Made by a program: the position numbers and the translations under genes
The notes under the pieces: model-generated
The model's input: only the letters and a program-made list of their open reading frames with translations
What the model was told of the DNA's origin: nothing
Databases searched by the model: none
DNA from: Enterococcus wangshanyuanii
GTDB lineage: Bacteria > Bacillota > Bacilli > Lactobacillales > Enterococcaceae
Reading direction: 5' to 3'
NCBI RefSeq assembly: GCF_002197645.1
Contig: NZ_CP021874.1
Location: 3,286,001 to 3,350,000, forward strand
DNA: 64,000 nucleotides
In this document: positions 17,411-25,371 of the stretch, one piece after another
How the letters are laid out: each line of letters starts with the position of its first letter
Numbering within the stretch: position 1 is the first letter of the stretch

Positions 17411-18131
17411 AATTATAATCTACATTTAAAATAGAATACCCACGCTGATCATATCGATTTCGACTGCAAGAGAACTCGATCGGTCGTCCATTTTTTAGAT
17501 AAACGACTTGCTGTACTTCAAGAACTGGATCGTCTATTTTACAATTCAAATAATTTTGGTCATACTCATCAGATTTGCTGGCCTGAATATTTCGATAAGC
17601 CCCGGCAAAGTTTAAGGATAATTCTTTCTTAACATAAGTGTAGATCGATTTTTTTAAGATATCTGTTGTTAAGCCAGGAACTAAGTCACATGGCATATAA
17701 GTATGTTCTAAAATAAATGGTTCGTTTTCAAGAATACGTAAACGGATGATTTTATAGACAGGCTGTTCAGCAGAAATCGCTAAACGTTCTTGTACTTCTT
17801 TGGTTGGAAATTCAACTTCAAATAGAATCACACGACTTTTGAGGTCTTTATGGCGTTCATCCATCTGCTTACTCAGACCACCGTATTCATTTGCAGGAGA
17901 AGTGTCTTTATCCCAAAATGAGCGATTCAATACTTTCGTTCCAGAACCTCTTTGAGAATACAGCAAGCCCTCCATCACTAAAATACCGATGGCTTTTTTG
18001 ACAGTCATACGACTGACATTGAACTCCTTGACTAAATCTGTTTGATTCGGTAAAAGAGTGTCCGCTTCGTAGACATTATTTTTGATTCTTTCGCGTATTG
18101 TATCTGCAATTTCTTCATATTTTGGTTTCAT
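17409..18131 (-). CDS. GntR-family (HutC/TreR-type) repressor of beta-glucoside genes
   Basis: About 240 residues. The N-terminal GntR winged helix (LPNQTDLVKEFNVSRMTVKKAIGILVMEGLL) is followed by a UbiC-type ligand domain (about residues 90-240), as in TreR, BglR and NagR. I choose ATG at 18131; the GTG at 18140 is only two bases from AGGAGG, which is too close. It should bind GTCTAnAC sites at three promoters including its own, and be released by a sugar phosphate. It ends at a shared hairpin with the GH1 gene. Confidence 0.87.
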   Translation of the reverse strand: MKPKYEEIADTIRERIKNNVYEADTLLPNQTDLVKEFNVSRMTVKKAIGILVMEGLLYSQRGSGTKVLNRSFWDKDTSPANEYGGLSKQMDERHKDLKSRVILFEVEFPTKEVQERLAISAEQPVYKIIRLRILENEPFILEHTYMPCDLVPGLTTDILKKSIYTYVKKELSLNFAGAYRNIQASKSDEYDQNYLNCKIDDPVLEVQQVVYLKNGRPIEFSCSRNRYDQRGYSILNVDYN

Positions 18132-18155
18132 TATTTTCACGACCTCCTAACTTGT

Positions 18156-18184
18156 ATTGTACCCGATTATCAATGTATAGACAA
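18156..18184 (-). promoter_or_regulatory. Promoter of the GntR gene with self-operator
   Basis: On the reverse strand, TTGTCT (18184-18179), 17 bases, TACAAT (18161-18156). The operator half-palindrome GTCTATAC overlaps the -35, so the repressor should limit its own synthesis. Confidence 0.75.
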
Positions 18185-18247
18185 TTGTAATAAAATGAAA
18201 CTAAATCGATTTGTTTGAATGATGTGCAAAAAAAATTATATAAATCC

Positions 18248-18308
18248 TTGACAATAAAAACATGAATTGCTATAGTATCGAATGTCTAAATCGTAATTAT
18301 TACGTTTT
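18248..18308 (+). promoter_or_regulatory. adcA promoter with Zur box
   Basis: TTGACA (18248-18253), 17 bases, TATAGT (18271-18276). Just downstream lies AAATCGTAATTATTACGTTTT (18288-18308, 21 bases; core CGTAATTATTACG is a perfect 13-base palindrome), a close match to the Bacillus Zur box. Zinc-loaded Zur bound there would block transcription. Confidence 0.82.
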
Positions 18309-18374
18309 GGTTTGCGCAAATCGAAATAAGACAAAAAAGCAAAAGCATTCATTCTAGAATTAAGGGGAAAATAA

Positions 18375-19892
18375 ATGAAAAAAAAGCTAAAAACAATCAT
18401 TTGGAGCGTCCTTTTTTTAGTAGGGATTTTAACGGCATGTACGACTCCTAACGTTCAAGATAAAACTGAGAACAAGGATAAGGAGCTTACGATCGTAACT
18501 TCTTTTTATCCTATGTATGAATTTACAAGAAATATCGTTGGCGCTGCTGGAGACGTTTCGCTGATGATTCCAGCAGGAACAGAGGCACATGATTATGAAC
18601 CCTCCGCCAAAGAAATTGCTAAGCTACAAGATGCCGATGCGTTTATTTATCTTAGTGAGTACATGGAAACCTGGGTTCCAAAAACAGAGAAATCTTTAAA
18701 AAATGTCAATAGTATCAAAGCTACTGAAGGAATGCTCTTACTTCCGGGGACAGAAGATCATGAGCACGGAGCACAAGAAAGCCATGACGGACATTCTCAC
18801 GATTATGATCCTCATATTTGGCTGAGTCCATATCGTGCAATCCAGGCAGTAGAAAAAATCAGAGATGGTTTGATTGAACAGTTTCCAGAACAAACGACTG
18901 TTTTTAATAAGAATGCTGCTGCATACATTTCAGAACTAACAGCCCTTCATCAAGACTTTGAAGAAAAGCTATCAGCAGCGAAACAGAAAAATTTTATCAC
19001 TCAACATACAGCTTTTTCATACTTGGCACTGGATTATGGATTAAAACAATTACCGATTGCAGGGATTTCGCCGGATCAAGAACCACAGCCTTCAAGGCTA
19101 GCAGAATTAAAAAAAATAGTCGATGAAACAGGTATCAAATATATTTATTTTGAAGAAAATGCTAATGACCGTGTCGCAAAAACATTGGCGAGTGAAGCAA
19201 ATGTAGACCTTCTCGTACTCAATCCGCTTGAGGGATTGACGCAAAAAGATATGGATGCGGGCAAAACCTACATCAGTGTAATGAAGGAAAATTTAAGCGC
19301 ATTAACAAAGTCAACTGACACAACGCCTAAAAAGGAACTGACTGCTTCTGCTACAGAGAAAACGGTCTATAATGGCTATTTTGAAGATGAACAAGTGAAA
19401 GATCGTGAACTGTCAGACTATGCTGGGAACTGGCAATCTGTTTATCCCTATTTAGAAGAAGGAACCTTTGATCAGGTTTTTGATTATAAAGCAAAATTGA
19501 CTCAAAAAATGTCTGCCTCAGAATACAAAGAGTATTATCGCAATGGCTACCAAACAGATGTAGATCAAATCGGCATTACTGAAAATACAATGACGTTTGT
19601 GGTAGGCAAGAAAGAATATAAAGCGAATTATACTTATGCTGGAAAGCAAATTTTGACCTATGAAGCAGGAAATCGCGGAGTACGCTTTCTATTTGAAACC
19701 ACTGAAGATACACCTTACAAATATGTCCAATTTTCTGATCATGGAATAGCACCGAACAAAGCGGCACATTTCCATATCTATTTTGGCAATGACAGTCAAG
19801 AAAATCTGCTGGAGCAAATGGACAATTGGCCGACCTACTATCCTGAGACGATGACAGGATTTGAAATAGCACAAGAAATGCTAGCTCATTGA
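18375..19892 (+). CDS. adcA: Zinc-binding lipoprotein AdcA with C-terminal ZinT domain
   Basis: A 505-residue extracellular lipoprotein. The signal peptide ends in the lipobox LTAC (C22). The cluster A-I metal-binding domain covers residues 35-310, with a histidine-rich loop (EDHEHGAQESHDGHSHDYDPH split over residues 131-151) and histidines that form the zinc site. A ZinT domain follows (about 330-505, starting at YNGYFEDEQVKDREL), ending in histidine-rich KAAHFHIYFG. This two-domain form is typical of streptococcal and enterococcal AdcA. The ATPase and permease (adcC, adcB) are not adjacent. Its promoter carries a Zur box, so zinc starvation induces it. Confidence 0.9.
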   Translation: MKKKLKTIIWSVLFLVGILTACTTPNVQDKTENKDKELTIVTSFYPMYEFTRNIVGAAGDVSLMIPAGTEAHDYEPSAKEIAKLQDADAFIYLSEYMETWVPKTEKSLKNVNSIKATEGMLLLPGTEDHEHGAQESHDGHSHDYDPHIWLSPYRAIQAVEKIRDGLIEQFPEQTTVFNKNAAAYISELTALHQDFEEKLSAAKQKNFITQHTAFSYLALDYGLKQLPIAGISPDQEPQPSRLAELKKIVDETGIKYIYFEENANDRVAKTLASEANVDLLVLNPLEGLTQKDMDAGKTYISVMKENLSALTKSTDTTPKKELTASATEKTVYNGYFEDEQVKDRELSDYAGNWQSVYPYLEEGTFDQVFDYKAKLTQKMSASEYKEYYRNGYQTDVDQIGITENTMTFVVGKKEYKANYTYAGKQILTYEAGNRGVRFLFETTEDTPYKYVQFSDHGIAPNKAAHFHIYFGNDSQENLLEQMDNWPTYYPETMTGFEIAQEMLAH

Positions 19893-19915
19893 GCTTAACT
19901 ATAAAATAGAAAAGT

Positions 19916-20110
19916 GAGAGCGAGACAAAACTAAATATCAGTTTTGTTTCGCTCTCTAAAAAGGAATAAACGGCAAGACAAAAGCAGCTAACACATACAG
20001 TTTCACTATTGTTCAAAGAACAAAGTGAAGCTAGCAACATTCTAAGTGCTAAAGCACTTAGAATGTTGCAGGCTTATTTCTCGGAGCTAAGCACTTTTGT
20101 CTCAGCTTCA
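19916..20110. repeat. Long intergenic repeat, copy 2 (shortened)
   Basis: Reverse orientation relative to copy 1 at 10.8 kb. It opens with GAGAGCGAGACAAAACT / AGTTTTGTTTCGCTCTC (19916-19956), then AATAAACGG and the body stretches CAGTTTCACTATTGTTC and AAAGTGAAGCTAGCAAC. It contains a perfect palindrome with 17-base arms, GCAACATTCTAAGTGCT (20034-20050) and its complement (20053-20069). It ends in GTCTCAGC. It lacks about 130 bases of the body present in copies 1 and 3. It lies between adcA and the end of the EIIC gene and may serve as terminator for both. Confidence 0.8.
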
Positions 20111-20131
20111 CTTTGTGATCATAGGAATAAA

Positions 20132-21394
20132 TTAGCTTAATTTCTCTTTATCTAAAATACGTAGGAATGGATACCAGATAAGACCTACGAGAACCATATC
20201 GACTAATTGTAAGATACCTCCTAAAATAGAGTTTGTAGCAAGCATCCCGCTAAAGAAGATCGGTACAGTCCAAGGAACAGAAACCCCCGTTGGCGGTGGC
20301 ACGATACCTGCTGCCATGATCAGATAGTTAAAGACTGTGACGATCAAAGGTGCAATGACCCATGGAATCAAAATCGTTGCATTCAATACGATCGGTAAGC
20401 CGAAAATAGCGGGTTCATTGACGTTGAAAATCCCAGGAGCTAAACTTAATCGTCCGATATCACGGTATTGTTTTTTCTTCATGATAAATGCCATGATCAA
20501 TACAACCGCTAAAGTCATACCAGAACCTCCAAGTCCCACAGTGAAGGTCTCCATAAATGGTTTGGTAATGATATGAGGTAGATATTGTCCTGCTTTATAT
20601 GCTTCTAAGTTATCTAACATCAATGTATTCCAAATCGGGTCCATCACAGAGTTGACGATGATTTGGCCATGTAAACCAAAGAACCATAAGAATTGAACGA
20701 AGAATAACGCGATCAATGTTGCTGGTAAGCTGCTGCCTAGACCAACAAGTGGTTTTTGGATGATTTCATACACAACATCATGAAGATTTGTATTAAATAG
20801 ACCAGTCACAGCGGCATTTAGGAATAAGAAAACAGAAAGAGTTAAAATAGCCGGAATCAATGCGGCAAAAGATTTTGCAACTGCAGGCGGAACTCCATCT
20901 GGCATTTTGATTTGCCAGCCTTTTTTAGTGATCCGACAATAGATTTCAGCGGCTAAAAATGCTGCGATCATCCCAATAAACATACCTTTAGCGCCTAAAC
21001 GGTCTAAAGATAACACACCAGAAACTTCGACACCTTCAGCGGTTGTCATCATAAAAGGCGTCAATAATAGGAAGCTTGCGAATGAAACCGCGCCTCCGAA
21101 AATACCTTCAACATCATAAGATTTTGATAAATAATAGCCAATACCGAATGTGACAAACACGGACATAATACTCATTGTGGCATTTTGTCCATTACCGAAT
21201 AATGAAGATAAGGTACCTTTCGTGGCATCGCTGAAAAATGGTAAATTATTGATTACAACGATGATCGAACCAAACATTGTTAAAGGGAAAGACAGCATAA
21301 AAGCATCTCTAAGTACAGATAGGTAACGGTTTTGCCCGAGCTTATTAGCCAAAGGCATAATTTTTTCAGCAAGAGAATCCATAAAGCCATTCAT
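20132..21394 (-). CDS. PTS EIIC, lactose/cellobiose (CelB) family
   Basis: About 420 residues with roughly ten membrane helices and the EIIC signature region NVNEPAIFGLPIVLNATILIP cut here into NVNEPAIFG and LPIVLN. It imports and helps phosphorylate a beta-glucoside or chitobiose-type sugar. ATG at 21394 is preferred over the GTG at 21403, which nearly touches the AAAGGA site. EIIA and EIIB are not encoded beside it, so they must come from elsewhere. Its promoter carries the GntR operator over the -35 and a perfect cre site at the start point. Confidence 0.87.
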   Translation of the reverse strand: MNGFMDSLAEKIMPLANKLGQNRYLSVLRDAFMLSFPLTMFGSIIVVINNLPFFSDATKGTLSSLFGNGQNATMSIMSVFVTFGIGYYLSKSYDVEGIFGGAVSFASFLLLTPFMMTTAEGVEVSGVLSLDRLGAKGMFIGMIAAFLAAEIYCRITKKGWQIKMPDGVPPAVAKSFAALIPAILTLSVFLFLNAAVTGLFNTNLHDVVYEIIQKPLVGLGSSLPATLIALFFVQFLWFFGLHGQIIVNSVMDPIWNTLMLDNLEAYKAGQYLPHIITKPFMETFTVGLGGSGMTLAVVLIMAFIMKKKQYRDIGRLSLAPGIFNVNEPAIFGLPIVLNATILIPWVIAPLIVTVFNYLIMAAGIVPPPTGVSVPWTVPIFFSGMLATNSILGGILQLVDMVLVGLIWYPFLRILDKEKLS

Positions 21395-21419
21395 GAAAAT
21401 CACGATCCTTTATCATAAA

Positions 21420-21472
21420 TTTGTAATCGATTACAAAAATAATATACCATCTTTAATTATAAATGTCTATAC
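21420..21472 (-). promoter_or_regulatory. EIIC promoter with GntR operator and cre site
   Basis: Reverse strand: TAGACA (21469-21464) inside the GntR word GTATAGAC (21472-21465), 17 bases, TATATT (21446-21441). Then TTTGTAATCGATTACAAA (21420-21437), an 18-base perfect palindrome whose centre TGTAATCGATTACA matches the CcpA cre consensus at every fixed position. CcpA would act as a roadblock at the start of transcription. Confidence 0.85.
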
Positions 21473-21507
21473 TTTTATGTTTTTAAATCTGGTTTTATTT
21501 TGAGAGT

Positions 21508-21544
21508 AAAAAAAATAGAGCAAACATTCAAATGTCTGCTCTAT
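21508..21544 (-). terminator. Terminator of the lemA-TPM operon
   Basis: On the reverse strand ATAGAGCAGACAT pairs with ATGTTTGCTCTAT and is followed by a run of T residues. Confidence 0.85.
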
Positions 21545-21570
21545 CTTTTATTCATTTTATACTCAACAGT

Positions 21571-22389
21571 CTAAATACTAGCACCGCCGCCGCCGGATGA
21601 ACCACCACCGCCAGAGAAACCTCCTCCGCCGAAGCCGCCACCGCCTCTTGATGAACCGCCACCAAAGCCGCCGCCATAACCGCCACCGCCCCAATACCAA
21701 GGACCGCCGCGTCTACCGCGACCACCGCGTCCGCCGGAACCAAAGATCGCTACTAAGATGACGATCACTACGATCCCAAAAGAGAAAAAGTCAGGAATAC
21801 CAGAATCATCCGCGGTTACTTGATCAAGTTCATCCTCTGACAGAGCATTTTCATCTGCTGGATAATCGTAATGCTTATCGATCAAAGTCGTAACGGCATT
21901 GAATGTATATTGTAATCCTTTGTTGATCGCAGCTGGATCGCTCGATTTTAAATCATCTTTTGCCTGTTGCAGAATATTTCCCGCAAGGCTGTCGGTGATC
22001 ACATCTTCTAACCCATATCCCACTTCGATGCGGACATTTCGTTCGCCATCATTAACGGCGTAAAGAATCAAGATTCCATTGTTTTCTTTTTGATTACCGA
22101 TTTTCCATTTTTGGAAAAGATCAGGCGCATAGCTATCGATGCTATCACCATCCGTTGAATCGATAACAGCTAAAACAACTTGGGGAGCTTCAGCTTTTTC
22201 CTTGTATACGGCTCCTTTTCGATCAACTAAGTTTTTTGTTGTTTCATTAAGGATACCAGGCTGATCTAAATAGAAATGACTAGGTGCTGCTGGCAGTTCT
22301 TCTGCAAAAGCCGGCAATTGAAAACCAGCAAAAATGGTGACAAGGAAAAGAATGACACTGATGAAAAGGCCTCGTCTGTTTTTATTCAT
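21571..22389 (-). CDS. TPM-domain protein (YgcG family), membrane-anchored
   Basis: A 272-residue protein. The signal peptide covers residues 1-29, followed by a TPM (TLP18.3/Psb32/MOLO-1) domain at about 40-170 (YLDQPGILNETTKNLVDR, NGILILYAVNDGERNVRIEVGYGLE is its core region). A membrane helix lies near 200-220, and the C-terminal tail is almost only glycine and serine. TPM proteins are often coupled with LemA, as here (six-base gap). Their function is poorly known; phosphatase activity is reported for a plant member and envelope-stress roles are suggested. The low-complexity tail produces long spurious frames on the other strand. Confidence 0.82.
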   Translation of the reverse strand: MNKNRRGLFISVILFLVTIFAGFQLPAFAEELPAAPSHFYLDQPGILNETTKNLVDRKGAVYKEKAEAPQVVLAVIDSTDGDSIDSYAPDLFQKWKIGNQKENNGILILYAVNDGERNVRIEVGYGLEDVITDSLAGNILQQAKDDLKSSDPAAINKGLQYTFNAVTTLIDKHYDYPADENALSEDELDQVTADDSGIPDFFSFGIVVIVILVAIFGSGGRGGRGRRGGPWYWGGGGYGGGFGGGSSRGGGGFGGGGFSGGGGSSGGGGASI

Positions 22390-22395
22390 TTAGTT

Positions 22396-22995
22396 TCACT
22401 TCCCGCTGGATGTGCTGGTTGAATCATCAAAGTTGACAGAAGGGACGCTGCTAGCTGTCGGATCTGCTTTAAAGTAATCTTTTTTGCCTAAGCCCATCAT
22501 ATTTGCAAAGATATTTTTAGGGAAGGAAACAACTTGTTCATTGTATTCTTTCACAACATCATTGTATCGTTTACGTTCAACTGAGATTCTGTTTTCAGTT
22601 CCTTCAAGCTGGGTCATCAATGTTTGGACATTGTCATTTGATTTTAATTCCGGATAGTTTTCATTGATGACATTGATCAATGTACCGACCGATTGATCTA
22701 ACTCCTGGCTGGCTTTGATTTTGTCTGAATCATTGTTTGCTGAGCCGTATGCTTCACGTGCTTTAGCGATATCACCAAAGACTTTTTGCTCTTGCTGCAT
22801 GCTGCCTTTAACGCTGTTGACTAAGTTAGGGACTAGGTCGGCACGACGCTGCATCACGTTTTCCACCTGACTCCACTGTGATTCTACAGATTGTTCTTTT
22901 TTAGCTAAGCCGTTATATTGACTGACACCGAATACCCCTAATAAAATGACACCAATCAAAACGATCAAGCCGATTTTCGATTTACTGTTCTTCAT
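22396..22995 (-). CDS. lemA: LemA family protein
   Basis: About 199 residues. The short N-terminal membrane anchor is IGLIVLIGVILLGVFGV, followed by a helical, coiled-coil-like LemA domain with the typical ESQWSQVENVMQRRADLVPNL motif (cut here as ESQWSQVENV and QRRADLVPNL). The start is ATG 22995, preceded by GAGGAGG. LemA proteins are membrane-linked helical bundles of unclear role. The 340-base gap upstream to the SDR gene holds the two divergent promoters and no gene. Confidence 0.85.
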   Translation of the reverse strand: MKNSKSKIGLIVLIGVILLGVFGVSQYNGLAKKEQSVESQWSQVENVMQRRADLVPNLVNSVKGSMQQEQKVFGDIAKAREAYGSANNDSDKIKASQELDQSVGTLINVINENYPELKSNDNVQTLMTQLEGTENRISVERKRYNDVVKEYNEQVVSFPKNIFANMMGLGKKDYFKADPTASSVPSVNFDDSTSTSSGK

Positions 22996-23261
22996 AAAAA
23001 ATTCCTCCTCAAATTTAGCATTCATCAATACTTATTTTGTAAAAAGCCTATAGGATTCATTCATCAAATAATCATCGGATGTTCAACGAAAGGATCCCTA
23101 TTAAAGTATAGTGTAATGATATTGTAATATTTATGAAATGTTTTGACATCCATCCTAAGACCTATTTTTATTGTAACATCTCTATCCCTCATTATACGAA
23201 GTTCTTTTATATAAACCAAAGAATGTGATTTTTTTAATGAAAATCATATGATTTGTGAAGG

Positions 23262-23290
23262 TTGCTTTTTTGTATTAGGCTAAATATAGA
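23262..23290 (+). promoter_or_regulatory. Promoter of the SDR operon
   Basis: TTGCTT (23262-23267), 17 bases, TATAGA (23285-23290). It lies in the 343-base divergent region 22996-23338, in which no other feature is clear. Confidence 0.5.
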
Positions 23291-23338
23291 AGGAAATCTC
23301 AATGTTCACTGTTCACAAAAAAATTAGGAGGAATCAGT

Positions 23339-24226
23339 ATGACGAAGAAAATTGAAAATCCGCTCACGAAATTCTATGATGGGAAATTTGAGAAGCAAGT
23401 TCAAGAAGCACCGGCATTACAGCAAAAAATGACTCCTATTCCTGATTGTGGGGAAGAATCTTATCACGGGTCTGGGAAACTTACAGGCCGTAAAGCATTG
23501 ATCACAGGCGGAGATTCTGGTATCGGTCGTGCAGCAGCAATTGCTTACGCGAGAGAAGGTGCGGATGTTGCTATCAACTATCTGCCTTTTGAAGAAGATG
23601 ATGCGCAGCAAGTAAAACAATTGATCGAAGCAGAAGGACGCAAAGCAGTGTTGCTTCCTGGAGATTTAAAAGAAGAAGATTTTACACGAAAATTGATTCA
23701 TGATGCTGCTAAGGAACTGGATGGTTTAGATATTTTAGTTTTGAATGCTGGAATGCAACAAGCAGTTGAATCGATCAAGGATCTATCGACACAACAAATC
23801 ATCGATACCTATACAACGAATATCATTTCAATGTACTGGGCTGTCCAAGAAGCATTGGATTATCTGCCAAAGGGAGCGAGTATTATCACCACTACCTCTA
23901 TCCAAAGTGCAGAACCTAGTGCACATTTGCTTGATTATGCAGCGACGAAAGGCGCGATCACTTCATTCAGTAAAGGACTGTCTGCGCAATTGGCCGCATC
24001 TGGTATTCGTGTCAATACTGTCGCACCAGGTCCGATTTGGACGGCATTACAGATTTGCGGAGGACAGCCGCAAGAGAAAATTCCGGAATTTGGTCAAAAT
24101 GAGTTGCTTCAAAGAGCAGGGCAGCCAGCTGAATTAGCTGCTGTATATGTCTTTTTAGCCTCTGACGAAGCTAGCTATGTCACCGGACAAGTGTATGCCA
24201 TTACTGGCGGAAGCTTTTTTGCATAA
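23339..24226 (+). CDS. SDR-family oxidoreductase (stress-type glucose dehydrogenase-like)
   Basis: A 295-residue short-chain dehydrogenase. The extra 45 residues at the N-terminus ([18 protein letters not shown]) match the YhdF/YhxC/YghA subgroup. The cofactor motif is [13 protein letters not shown], the NAG motif is in LVLNAGMQQ, and the catalytic pair is YAATK with serine in [10 protein letters not shown]. The subgroup is NAD(P)-dependent and induced by general stress in Bacillus; the substrate is unknown. AGGAGG ribosome site. Two small genes follow on the same strand, probably co-transcribed. Confidence 0.85.
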   Translation: MTKKIENPLTKFYDGKFEKQVQEAPALQQKMTPIPDCGEESYHGSGKLTGRKALITGGDSGIGRAAAIAYAREGADVAINYLPFEEDDAQQVKQLIEAEGRKAVLLPGDLKEEDFTRKLIHDAAKELDGLDILVLNAGMQQAVESIKDLSTQQIIDTYTTNIISMYWAVQEALDYLPKGASIITTTSIQSAEPSAHLLDYAATKGAITSFSKGLSAQLAASGIRVNTVAPGPIWTALQICGGQPQEKIPEFGQNELLQRAGQPAELAAVYVFLASDEASYVTGQVYAITGGSFFA

Positions 24227-24244
24227 GAAAGGGGGAGCTGACTT

Positions 24245-24676
24245 ATGCCTTGGGATCTAAATGATTATCCAGCGTCATTCAAACATTTTGAACCGCTCCT
24301 TAAGAAAAAAGCCATCGATATTGTCAATGCGCTTGTGAGTGAAGGGTATCCCGAAAGTGATGCTATTCCGATTGCTATTTCTCAAGCAAAAAAATGGTAT
24401 GCTGAAGCGTCTGAGTCGGAGAAAACAGCATTTAAGCACGCTGCTGATCCGCAAAAAAACGATAAACACCCAAACAAAATCAATACGGATTTTTTGGACA
24501 ATGATGTATTAGTTTATTATGAAAATGATCGCTGGTATGTTCAAACAAAAAACGCCAAAAAAGCAGCAGATTCCTTTGACACAAAAGAGCAGGCAGTAAA
24601 AAGAGCGAAAGAAATTGCAGAAAATAAAAACGCTCACGTTATAACCTATAAAAAAGGTGAAACACCGGATAAATAA
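24245..24676 (+). CDS. YdaT-like DUF2188 stress protein
   Basis: A 143-residue soluble protein. The N-terminal half (MPWDLNDYPASFKHFEPLL, then SEGYPESDAIPIAISQAKKW) resembles ChaB-like/YdaT proteins. The C-terminal DUF2188 segment (NDRWYVQTKNAKKAADSFDT, then AKEIAENKNAHVITYKKG) is a short repeat-like fold. Bacillus YdaT is a general stress protein of unknown activity. Strong GGGGGAG ribosome site, 18 bases after the SDR gene. Confidence 0.75.
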   Translation: MPWDLNDYPASFKHFEPLLKKKAIDIVNALVSEGYPESDAIPIAISQAKKWYAEASESEKTAFKHAADPQKNDKHPNKINTDFLDNDVLVYYENDRWYVQTKNAKKAADSFDTKEQAVKRAKEIAENKNAHVITYKKGETPDK

Positions 24677-24724
24677 TCAGCTCTTTGCTTGTTGAAAGGC
24701 GTAAATAGGAAAGGTGGTTGAGAC

Positions 24725-25168
24725 GTGGAAAAGAAAGCTGGATCATTGTCAGGAAACTGGCTGATAAAAGGAACGACCTTTCCTTTGTGGCTGTCAGGAA
24801 AACGTCAGCAGCCGATGATTTCTTACAAGCTTTTATCAGTCGATCCGCTCGTTTTTTTAGATACAGTCTGCTATAAAAACCAGCAGGGGAAAAGTAAAAC
24901 GATTATTGGAAAAGATACTTGGAAGCAAAATACATTTATCTGGCGCGGTAGGGGAATCTTAAAAGTATTGAGCAGCCGCTGGTCGATCTTGGCTTTGACA
25001 GAAACGATTTTGGTGATCAAATTTGAACGGTCCTTTTTGACACCGGCAGGAATCGATGTGCTGGTAAAAGAATCGGCTCAAATAAACGAGGTTAAGCAAG
25101 TGATCGCCGATTCACCGCAACAGTATGGTCTTGATTTGGATGAGGTCAGGCGTTTAGTCTGGCTTTAG
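24725..25168 (+). CDS. Hypothetical protein, 147 residues
   Basis: I do not recognise the family with certainty. It starts at GTG after AAAGGTGG. The product is soluble, tryptophan-rich and predicted mainly beta-stranded in the first 110 residues (GNWLIKGTTFPLWLSGKRQ, then TWKQNTFIWRGRGIL). The stretch looks like a lipocalin-type barrel binding protein, ending in a short helix, but that is a guess. It is the third gene of the SDR stress transcript and ends before a strong terminator. It could assist a redox or stress function. Confidence 0.65.
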   Translation: MEKKAGSLSGNWLIKGTTFPLWLSGKRQQPMISYKLLSVDPLVFLDTVCYKNQQGKSKTIIGKDTWKQNTFIWRGRGILKVLSSRWSILALTETILVIKFERSFLTPAGIDVLVKESAQINEVKQVIADSPQQYGLDLDEVRRLVWL

Positions 25169-25211
25169 CGGATCAAAAATTCATTAAAATCACTACCCAT
25201 TCAATTTTACA

Positions 25212-25271
25212 AACAAAATAGCTATGGAATCAATTTTTTGTTGACTTCCATAGCTATTTTGTTATTTTTTT
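25212..25271 (+). terminator. Terminator of the SDR operon
   Basis: A perfect 18-base stem, AACAAAATAGCTATGGAA / TTCCATAGCTATTTTGTT, followed by seven T residues. Confidence 0.93.
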
Positions 25272-25329
25272 AGTTAAGTCCAATTCTTTTAAAAAATAAA
25301 AAATAGATTAGACCCAAGACTTCTTTCGT

Positions 25330-25343
25330 TTGTAGCGTTTACA
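25330..25343 (+). promoter_or_regulatory. Possible cre site before the PTS-transketolase operon
   Basis: TTGTAGCGTTTACA resembles the cre consensus in its right half (CGTTTACA) but deviates at two positions on the left. It lies 29 bases before the start of the regulator gene. A -10-like TATATA follows. Weak on its own, but fits catabolite control of a PTS operon. Confidence 0.35.
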
Positions 25344-25371
25344 TTATATAGTGAAAACAGGAGGAACACAT

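Noticed and set aside
19576..20040. 154-codon reverse frame across the end of adcA and the repeat
   Set aside because: It runs antisense through conserved ZinT codons and into the intergenic repeat, with no ribosome site or recognisable motif; it is a shadow.
21552..21743. Alanine/valine-rich frame within the TPM gene
   Set aside because: It is the second frame of a glycine-rich repeat coding tail (GGN codons read out of frame), has no ribosome site and overlaps the real gene fully.
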